From: Candidatus Bathyarchaeota archaeon
Lineage (GTDB): Archaea > Thermoproteota > Bathyarchaeia > RBG-16-48-13 > JAGMEO01
NCBI GenBank assembly: GCA_030602965.1
Contig: JAUVYS010000098.1
Coordinates: forward strand, 1-5,391
Reading direction: 5' to 3'
Length of the DNA: 5,391 bases
Under the pieces are notes generated by a model. That model did not search any database. It had not been told where the DNA came from and worked only from the letters and a program-made list of their open reading frames with translations. The translations under genes were made by a program, and so were the position numbers. Shown piece by piece: positions 1 through 4,591 of the stretch. The first letter of the stretch is position 1. Each line of letters opens with the position of its first letter.

Positions 1-279
1 CTGCGCTTTAAAGACCCCTTCTATCACTAAGAACCACAATGTTCCACCAAAAAGGATGACGCCGCCCCACCAAGCTGTGCTGAATGGGCTTAATCCATAT
101 TCGATGGGTTTAATGATCCTGATTATTGCGAGAATTATCAACCATAAACCTGTGAAAGCTAGCAATACAGGAACGATTTCTTGGTCGGTTATTATCTGAA
201 TTAAATATAATGCGTATGTGATTCCTAGAATGGATATTATAGCTCCGATAGATATTATTCCTAAAGTACGTTTGGACAA
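1..279 (-). CDS. Unidentified small multi-pass membrane protein (N-terminal part, cut by window start)
   Basis: The frame opens with a TTG codon at 279-277 and stays open to the window edge, giving 93 residues with no stop; the C-terminus is outside the window. The start is chosen because GGGAGG (296-291) lies about 10 nt upstream. There is no in-frame ATG, and an in-frame TAA occurs a little further upstream. Three hydrophobic stretches are visible, at about residues 6-30 (rich in Ile), 34-56 (including GLWLIILAII) and 69-90 (including WWGGVILFGG). A short polar segment, RIIKPIEYGLSP, separates the last two. This pattern suggests an integral membrane protein with at least three helices and no cleavable signal peptide. 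I do not recognise the family and assign no function. It lies 164 bp downstream of the malic enzyme on the same strand and has its own Shine-Dalgarno, so it may be a separate unit. An ATT start at 285 is a less likely alternative. Confidence 0.6.
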   Translation of the reverse strand, partial: MSKRTLGIISIGAIISILGITYALYLIQIITDQEIVPVLLAFTGLWLIILAIIRIIKPIEYGLSPFSTAWWGGVILFGGTLWFLVIEGVFKAQ

Positions 280-290
280 ACTAATCTTGC

Positions 291-296
291 CCTCCC
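291..296 (-). promoter_or_regulatory. Ribosome binding site GGGAGG for the membrane protein
   Basis: The minus strand reads GGGAGGGC just upstream of the membrane-protein frame. It is complementary to the 16S anti-Shine-Dalgarno and about 10 nt from the TTG at 279. It is the main reason for calling a TTG start here, because the frame contains no ATG. Confidence 0.55.
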
Positions 297-384
297 TACA
301 TGATTCAATATACGTCTTTTAATTGTATTATCCTATTAGTTCTTTCCATAGATCATAATATAGTATTCGATAATTATCTAGGGA

Positions 385-392
385 AATATAAA
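385..392 (-). promoter_or_regulatory. Possible TATA box upstream of the membrane protein
   Basis: The minus strand carries TTTATATT, a good match to an archaeal TATA box. It lies in the 164 bp gap between malic enzyme and the membrane protein and would give a leader of roughly 80 nt. A perfect 10-bp palindrome, GATAATTATC (369-378), sits just downstream, where a repressor could act. Both motifs are AT-rich and could occur by chance in this sequence. I see nothing else of note in the 280-443 gap apart from the weak terminator candidate. Confidence 0.25.
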
Positions 393-408
393 TTCTGTTA
401 GAAGTTAG

Positions 409-430
409 AAAAATCAACCAATTTAATGGT
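409..430 (-). terminator. Weak candidate terminator after malic enzyme
   Basis: Fourteen bases after the malic enzyme stop, the minus strand has a 4-bp inverted repeat ACCA/TGGT around a six-base spacer, followed closely by TTTTT (413-409). The stem is too short to be a convincing hairpin. Archaeal termination can rely on oligo-T alone, so the T-run is the more relevant part. Confidence 0.22.
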
Positions 431-443
431 AGTCGTTAACAAG

Positions 444-1787
444 TTAATGTTGAAAAGGTTTGATGATCTTTCTTGACATTAAAAGTTTTGTTGTTTCCTG
501 AGAACTTCTTATATTTTCAGACACTTTCTTCTTTAGTTCCTTTTTATTTACTTTATGTCGAGTTATCCCTTGTTCAGCTGCCTTCTGTCCAACTGCTACT
601 GCTTCCTCTATGTACATTTCAGTTTCATCCATAGCTGGGATAATGTATCCTTCGTGAATTCCTTTCTTTTCAGCATATTCTGCTATAGCGTAGGCAGCTG
701 TTATGCACATCTCGTCCGTGATTTTTTTTGCTGTAGCATCTAATGCTCCACGGAAAACAGCTGGAAATCCAAGAGAATTGTTAATTTGATTGGGAAAGTC
801 AGATCTTCCAGTCGCTACAATTCTTGCTCCTGCTTCTTTTGCTTCCCAAGGCCATATTTCAGGCACAGGGTTTGCGCCTGCAAGAATTATTGCTTCATCA
901 GCCATGTTGCTTACCCATTCTTTCTTTATTGTTCCTGGTCCCGGTTTTGAGTAAGCAATGCAAACATCTGTGTCTTTCATAGCCTTAGCTATTGCACCAG
1001 TTTTTCCCTGCTTGTTAGTTTTCATACATAGTTCCCATTTCATAGGATAGCTCTCTTGAAGATCCTTCCTACCTTGATGTAAAACACCTTTTGAATCTAC
1101 CAACGTCATATTTTCGTATTTTGCACCTGCAAACACCAAGTATTTTGCCACGTTAATATTAGCTGCTCCAGCTCCAATTAAAGCAATTGATATCTCTTCC
1201 AGTTTCTTACCTACAATTTTGAGTGCATTTATCAAGCCAGCCAATGTCACAAGTGCTGTTCCTTGTTGATCATCATGCCAAACTGGGATATCTAATTCAT
1301 TTCTCAATTTTCCTAGGATAAAATAGCATTTTGGGGAGGCGATGTCCTCCAAATTTATTCCTCCAAAAGACGGTGTTAACCACTTAACAGCCTTAACTAT
1401 TTCATTTTGACCTTGGGTATTCAAGCAGATTGGAAACGCATCAACACCACCCAAGTATTTAAAGAGTAAAGCCTTCCCTTCCATGACAGGTAAACCAGCT
1501 TCTGGGCCTATGTTTCCTAAACCTAAGACTCTGCTTCCATCAGATACCACTGCTACAAAGTTACCTTTATTGGTGAGATCAAATACTGCGTCTTTATTTC
1601 TGTGAATTGTCTTACAAGGTTCAGCAACACCTGGAGTATACCAAACAGAGAAATCATTGATCGATCTGATTGGAACCTTTCCTTCAATCGATATTTTTCC
1701 TCTGTAATAAGGATGTAACTTAGAAGCAAGTTCCTTTGGTCTTTCAGCTTGAATTAAAAGCTTTTCAACAGCATCTTTTCTATCCAT
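444..1787 (-). CDS. Malic enzyme (oxaloacetate-decarboxylating malate dehydrogenase, probably NAD-linked)
   Basis: This cytosolic enzyme oxidatively decarboxylates malate to pyruvate and CO2, linking the TCA-cycle acids to pyruvate. Numbered from the ATG at 1787 (447 aa), the family motifs appear in order. WYTPGVAEPC carries catalytic Tyr50, MEGKALLFK carries catalytic Lys105, and INLEDI and WHDDQQGTA carry the metal-binding acidic residues near 147-148 and 172-173. The Rossmann motif IGAGAAN spans 204-210. NPVPE lies near 306, and GRSDFPNQINN (327-337) carries the substrate-binding Asn. Asp231, at the end of the second Rossmann strand, favours NAD over NADP (inference). It is the compact single-domain type, without the phosphotransacetylase-like tail of E. 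coli MaeB. The frame also has a GTG at 1799 (451 aa). I prefer ATG 1787 because AGAGTGA lies about 7 nt upstream and nothing resembling a Shine-Dalgarno precedes the GTG. The 152-base gap after the aldolase suggests separate transcription. Confidence 0.93.
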   Translation of the reverse strand: MDRKDAVEKLLIQAERPKELASKLHPYYRGKISIEGKVPIRSINDFSVWYTPGVAEPCKTIHRNKDAVFDLTNKGNFVAVVSDGSRVLGLGNIGPEAGLPVMEGKALLFKYLGGVDAFPICLNTQGQNEIVKAVKWLTPSFGGINLEDIASPKCYFILGKLRNELDIPVWHDDQQGTALVTLAGLINALKIVGKKLEEISIALIGAGAANINVAKYLVFAGAKYENMTLVDSKGVLHQGRKDLQESYPMKWELCMKTNKQGKTGAIAKAMKDTDVCIAYSKPGPGTIKKEWVSNMADEAIILAGANPVPEIWPWEAKEAGARIVATGRSDFPNQINNSLGFPAVFRGALDATAKKITDEMCITAAYAIAEYAEKKGIHEGYIIPAMDETEMYIEEAVAVGQKAAEQGITRHKVNKKELKKKVSENIRSSQETTKLLMSRKIIKPFQH

Positions 1788-1847
1788 TTCTAACTTCACT
1801 CTAATAGAATATACTTTAATTGAATAATCGCATTAACTTAAATAAAC

Positions 1848-1856
1848 TAATATAAA
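1848..1856 (-). promoter_or_regulatory. Possible TATA box for malic enzyme
   Basis: The minus strand reads TTTATATTA, about 60-70 nt upstream of the preferred ATG at 1787. It would give a short leader containing the weak Shine-Dalgarno AGAGTGA. A second candidate, GTATATT at 1808-1814, lies about 25 nt upstream of the ATG and would instead give a leaderless message starting near 1787. The sequence alone does not decide between them. Confidence 0.3.
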
Positions 1857-1873
1857 AAATTGAGAGAAAAAAA
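1854..1873 (-). terminator. Oligo-T tracts after the aldolase gene, candidate archaeal terminator
   Basis: On the minus strand, T7 (1873-1867) and T6 (1859-1854) follow the aldolase stop by about 67 and 81 nt, separated by CTCTCAA. Archaeal RNA polymerase can terminate at oligo-T tracts without a strong hairpin, and none is visible immediately upstream. The second tract overlaps the TATA candidate for malic enzyme, so one or the other reading may be wrong. Confidence 0.35.
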
Positions 1874-1912
1874 TTCTGAAGTTTGTTTGAATTGAAGTTG
1901 AATATTTAGAGC

Positions 1913-1935
1913 CACGCGTGCGTATTATAATCACG
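1913..1935. repeat. Two adjacent palindromes in the aldolase-malic enzyme gap
   Basis: CACGCGTG (1913-1920) is a perfect 8-bp palindrome and unusually GC-rich for this gap. It abuts CGTATTATAATCACG (1921-1935), an imperfect palindrome with an ATTATAAT core and CGT/ACG arms offset by one base. They begin 4 nt after the aldolase stop and lie about 125-150 nt upstream of malic enzyme. They could form a regulator-binding site or an RNA stem; nothing in the sequence names the partner. Confidence 0.35.
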
Positions 1936-1939
1936 AGTT

Positions 1940-2962
1940 TTAATATCTAAAAATCAAATGAATCTTATTACCGACAGGATCATTTTCTTTCAAGTATACG
2001 ACTTTGCTGAATCCTTTCTTGATTACGGGTTCTTCTAATTCAATACCTTTCGATTTTATATATTCACATGCTTTTTCGAAATTTGATACTTTGATCGCGA
2101 TGTGACATTTCGTGAATGGTTGTTCTTTAAAGATTTCTAACTCTCCAATGCCCCGTTTTGGAACATGGAAAGCTAATCCTCCTTCATCTATTGTAAATCC
2201 AAAGTTTTTCTCATACCAATCCGCAATTTGTTTTCCTGTTCCTTTAGATTCGGGGTATAAACCTATATGATCAACGCCTAAGAATAGCGGAGTTCCTCTC
2301 GCTTCTTTGATCCACCAAAGGCATTTTTCAGTCAGCTCAGTTATTCCTTCAAAGTCTCTTGCTGCTACTTTTTCTTTTGAAATTAATTTTGAACCGATAC
2401 CTAAAGCTGAAGCTCCAGCTTTAATCCATTCATGAATGTTTTCACGGGTAGAGTTTACTCCACCTGTTGGCATTAATTTCATCCATGGACACGGACCTAA
2501 AACGCTTTTTATGAATTTTGGACCACCAACCTGATGTCCAAGAAACACTTTGACAATATCACTTCCTTCTTCCTCTGCTTTAGAAATCTCTGAGGCACTT
2601 CCACATCCGGGTGAATAAGGTATCTTCCTTCGATTACATACTTTTGCTATCTCTGCATTTAAAACTGGACCAACAACAAAATTCGCTCCACTATTAATGT
2701 AAATAGCCGCAGTATGCGGATCAACAACCGAACCCACACCCAAAATCAAATCTGAAAAAGTTACATCAACCCAATTTGCTAATTCAGTAAAGACTTTATA
2801 AGCTCTATCGCCCCTGTTCGTAAATTCAACAACCTTACCTCCTCCTTCCCAGCATGCTTTAACAATGTTTTTTGCTATATCAAAATCTCCATTGTAGAAG
2901 ACTGGAACCAAGCCAAGTTCCAATATCTTAGCAACTACCTCGTGTTTCTGAAATTTTGCCAT
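1940..2962 (-). CDS. KDPG/KHG-type aldolase fused to a C-terminal glyoxalase/VOC domain
   Basis: Residues 1-222 of 340 form a class I 2-keto-3-deoxy-6-phosphogluconate aldolase, which splits KDPG to pyruvate and glyceraldehyde-3-phosphate. Motifs are VVEFTNRG with catalytic Glu46, GVGSVVDPHTA (76-85), CNRRKIPYSPGCGSASEIS (109-127), the Schiff-base lysine Lys138 in DIVKVF, and MPTGGV (164-169). This resembles the version I know from Bacteroidetes. Bacterial relatives usually have FPG after the lysine; here it is FLG (Leu141). A vicinal-oxygen-chelate domain follows at about 225-340 in the same unbroken frame. Its likely metal ligands are His232 (VDHIGL), Glu276 (GELEIF) and His287 (CHIAIKV). 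The usual final Glu is replaced by His335 (KIHLIF). Stand-alone aldolases of this class are about 210-225 aa, so the tail is a real addition. The start is ATG 2962, not the GTG at 2971, because the Shine-Dalgarno overlaps that GTG. It lies 18 nt after the kinase stop and is surely co-transcribed with it. The aldolase half is sure; the role of the VOC half is unknown. Confidence 0.9.
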   Translation of the reverse strand: MAKFQKHEVVAKILELGLVPVFYNGDFDIAKNIVKACWEGGGKVVEFTNRGDRAYKVFTELANWVDVTFSDLILGVGSVVDPHTAAIYINSGANFVVGPVLNAEIAKVCNRRKIPYSPGCGSASEISKAEEEGSDIVKVFLGHQVGGPKFIKSVLGPCPWMKLMPTGGVNSTRENIHEWIKAGASALGIGSKLISKEKVAARDFEGITELTEKCLWWIKEARGTPLFLGVDHIGLYPESKGTGKQIADWYEKNFGFTIDEGGLAFHVPKRGIGELEIFKEQPFTKCHIAIKVSNFEKACEYIKSKGIELEEPVIKKGFSKVVYLKENDPVGNKIHLIFRY

Positions 2963-2967
2963 CTTAT

Positions 2968-2974
2968 TCACCTC
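2968..2974 (-). promoter_or_regulatory. Strong Shine-Dalgarno GAGGTGA that fixes the aldolase start
   Basis: The minus strand reads GAGGTGA, then five bases (ATAAG), then ATG at 2962. GAGGTGA is the full complement of the archaeal 16S 3' end. The in-frame GTG at 2971 lies inside this motif and so is almost certainly not the start. The longer 343-residue reading should be shortened by three residues. Confidence 0.85.
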
Positions 2975-2980
2975 TTTTTT

Positions 2981-4033
2981 TCATCTTTGAATTCTACCAG
3001 AAGTTACTCCTTTCATCAATTTTTCAACTTCAGTAACTGAAACCATGTTAAAGTCTCCAAAAACGGTATGTTTTAAACAAGATGCAGCAACAGCAAAGTT
3101 CAACGCTTTCTGAAGATCATCTTCATATTTAATAAAACCATATATAAGTCCAGCAGTGAATGCGTCGCCTCCCCCAACTCGATCAACTATATGAGTTATC
3201 TGGTACGTGGGTGATTTGTATAAAGTATTTCCGTCATACAATACTCCTGACCATGTGTTATGACTTGCACTAATACTCCCCCTTAAAGTGGTTGCTACTT
3301 TACTTAGATTTGGAAATCTCTTCATTAATTGTTCAGCTATAGGTAAATATTTTTCAGCTTCGATTTTTCCAGCAACAACATCAACGTCCGGTGCTTTTAT
3401 ACCAAAAACCTTGTCAGCATCCTCCTCATTACCAATAACTACATCAACGTACTTTACGAGCTCAGACATTACTTCTCCAGCTGTTTTCCCATAATTCCAT
3501 AATTTCGATCGAAAGTTAAGATCACATGACACCGTTAATCCCATTTCTTTTGCAGTTTTTACTGCATCTAAACATACGTCTGCTGTTCTTTGGCTAAGAG
3601 CAGGAGTTATTCCAGTCCAATGAAACCATTCAACACCAGAAAAAACTTCTTCCCAATTGATCATACCTCTTTCAATTGTAGCAATAGCAGAGTTTGCACG
3701 ATCATAGATGACCTTGTTTCCCCTATGTACCGCTCCTATTTCAAGATAGTAGATACCTAAACGATCTCCACCACGAATGATTTTCCCTGTGTTCACACCA
3801 AACTGGCGAAGATAATTCAAACATGCATCGCCAATCTCATTTGGAGGAAGTCGAGTAACAAAATCAGCGGTTATACCATAATTCGTTAAACTTACAGCAA
3901 CATTTGCTTCTGCTCCACCATAAATCACGTCCAAGGATCTTGCTTGAATAAATCTGTTTAAGCTTGATGGAGATAAACGCATCATTATCTCGCCAAATGT
4001 TACAACCCTCAAATCGAACTCAACCATTATCAT
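2981..4033 (-). CDS. kdgK: 2-Keto-3-deoxygluconate kinase (PfkB/ribokinase family)
   Basis: This cytosolic kinase phosphorylates KDG with ATP to give KDPG, the substrate of the aldolase encoded next. At 350 aa it fits the family (about 310-350). Visible motifs are VVTFGEIMMRLSP (10-22) and the first PfkB signature region YGGAEANVAVSL (38-49). GIYYLEIGA (93-101) forms the sugar-binding lid typical of KDG kinases. SCDLNFRSKLW (169-179), NEEDA (202-206) and VGGGDAFTAGLIYGF (286-300) with catalytic base Asp290 follow. LKHTVFGDFN (320-329) is also typical of KDG kinases. Fructokinase and ribokinase are less likely because AEANVA, the DLNFRSKLW block and the GDFN tail favour KDG kinase. The start is either ATG 4033 or the in-frame ATG 4027 (residue 3). 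No Shine-Dalgarno precedes either, but a TATA-like box about 25-29 nt upstream suggests leaderless translation. The gap to the aldolase is short, so the two form one unit. Confidence 0.9.
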   Translation of the reverse strand: MIMVEFDLRVVTFGEIMMRLSPSSLNRFIQARSLDVIYGGAEANVAVSLTNYGITADFVTRLPPNEIGDACLNYLRQFGVNTGKIIRGGDRLGIYYLEIGAVHRGNKVIYDRANSAIATIERGMINWEEVFSGVEWFHWTGITPALSQRTADVCLDAVKTAKEMGLTVSCDLNFRSKLWNYGKTAGEVMSELVKYVDVVIGNEEDADKVFGIKAPDVDVVAGKIEAEKYLPIAEQLMKRFPNLSKVATTLRGSISASHNTWSGVLYDGNTLYKSPTYQITHIVDRVGGGDAFTAGLIYGFIKYEDDLQKALNFAVAASCLKHTVFGDFNMVSVTEVEKLMKGVTSGRIQR

Positions 4034-4051
4034 TTTAATTAGAAGATATAA

Positions 4052-4060
4052 TATTTAAAA
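4052..4060 (-). promoter_or_regulatory. TATA-like box for the kinase-aldolase unit
   Basis: The minus strand reads TTTTAAATA, centred about 23 nt from ATG 4033 and 29 nt from ATG 4027. Archaeal transcription usually starts about 25 nt downstream of the TATA box, which would place the 5' end at the kinase start and explain the missing Shine-Dalgarno. Internal transcription initiation is therefore likely even if read-through from the EIIA gene also occurs. Confidence 0.45.
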
Positions 4061-4084
4061 CAAAATAATCTGGTGCTTAGATTA
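4057..4084 (-). terminator. Hairpin plus T-rich tract between EIIA and kinase genes (terminator or operator)
   Basis: Eleven bases after the EIIA gene end, the minus strand has a perfect 6-bp inverted repeat, TAATCT (4084-4079) and AGATTA (4071-4066), around a 7-nt loop. TTTTGTTTT (4065-4057) follows directly. The layout is that of an intrinsic terminator, but the stem is AT-rich and weak. The same repeat also lies immediately upstream of the TATA-like box, the expected place for a regulator site. Confidence 0.35.
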
Positions 4085-4094
4085 CAATATGTGA

Positions 4095-4562
4095 TTAAAC
4101 ATTTTTTATAATGGCTAATAACTCTTTTTTTGTCTGTGCATCTCGAATTTTTTGTAAAATTGTTTTATCCATCAATATTTCTGCTAGTTGAGCTAGTGCT
4201 TTTATGTGAGAATTATTATCTGGTGCACAAAGAGCTATTACTAGGTCTACAGGATCATTGACTTTATGCCCAAATTCGATGGGTTTTTTTAAGGTTATTA
4301 AACAGAAGCCAACCTTTTTCGCTCCATCCTCTGGTCTGGCATGAGGAAGAGCAATTCCTGGAGCTAATACAATGTATGCATTATGTTCCTCACAGAATTT
4401 AATCATAGCATTAATGTATCTAGGTTCTGCAACATCAATATTTACTAATAACTCTCCTGCTTTCCTTATAGCTTCTCTCCAATCTGAAATTTGTTCTTTA
4501 ATTAAAACTGTATCCTCGGTTAGAACATCAGAAAGTTTTGGAATGGATATATCTTGAGTCAT
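4095..4562 (-). CDS. ulaC: PTS EIIA component, ascorbate/UlaC type
   Basis: This is a soluble cytoplasmic phosphocarrier that takes phosphate from HPr and passes it to an EIIB, which phosphorylates sugar entering through a membrane EIIC. The 155 residues form a single EIIA domain close in length and sequence to E. coli UlaC (about 154 aa). Shared features include AEPRYINAM (45-53), IVLAPGIALPHARPEDG (64-80) with phospho-acceptor His74, FCLITLKKPIEFGHKVNDP (86-104) and a second conserved histidine, His119 (NNSHIKAL). The fructose/mannitol EIIA families share the PHARPE core, but the EPRY, LAPG and NDPVDL blocks point to the ascorbate (Ula/Sga) family. EIIB, EIIC, HPr and enzyme I are not in the window. 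The gene starts 29 nt after the lactonase stop, with no strong Shine-Dalgarno, and is probably co-transcribed with it. A regulatory, non-transport role is possible if no EIIB/EIIC exists nearby. Confidence 0.85.
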   Translation of the reverse strand: MTQDISIPKLSDVLTEDTVLIKEQISDWREAIRKAGELLVNIDVAEPRYINAMIKFCEEHNAYIVLAPGIALPHARPEDGAKKVGFCLITLKKPIEFGHKVNDPVDLVIALCAPDNNSHIKALAQLAEILMDKTILQKIRDAQTKKELLAIIKNV

Positions 4563-4591
4563 ATTCGATCAGTCTCTATTTTAACAAAATT

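Noticed and set aside
555..743. Plus-strand open frame of 62 codons
   Set aside because: It lies wholly inside the malic enzyme gene on the opposite strand, has low-complexity Phe/Ser/Cys content typical of an antisense shadow, and shows no ribosome site or family motif.
1800..1939. tRNA, small RNA gene or riboswitch in the aldolase-malic enzyme gap
   Set aside because: No cloverleaf, conserved riboswitch core or long stem is visible; only short palindromes, oligo-T tracts and AT-rich promoter-like sequence.
2969..2971. GTG as the aldolase start
   Set aside because: It sits inside the GAGGTGA Shine-Dalgarno that serves ATG 2962.
3288..3494. Plus-strand open frame of 68 codons inside the kinase gene
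   Set aside because: It is an antisense shadow of a clearly coding kinase region; its Ser/Thr-rich sequence has no recognisable domain.
4372..4557. Plus-strand open frame of 61 codons inside the EIIA gene
   Set aside because: It is opposite conserved EIIA motifs and has no start signal or protein features of its own.
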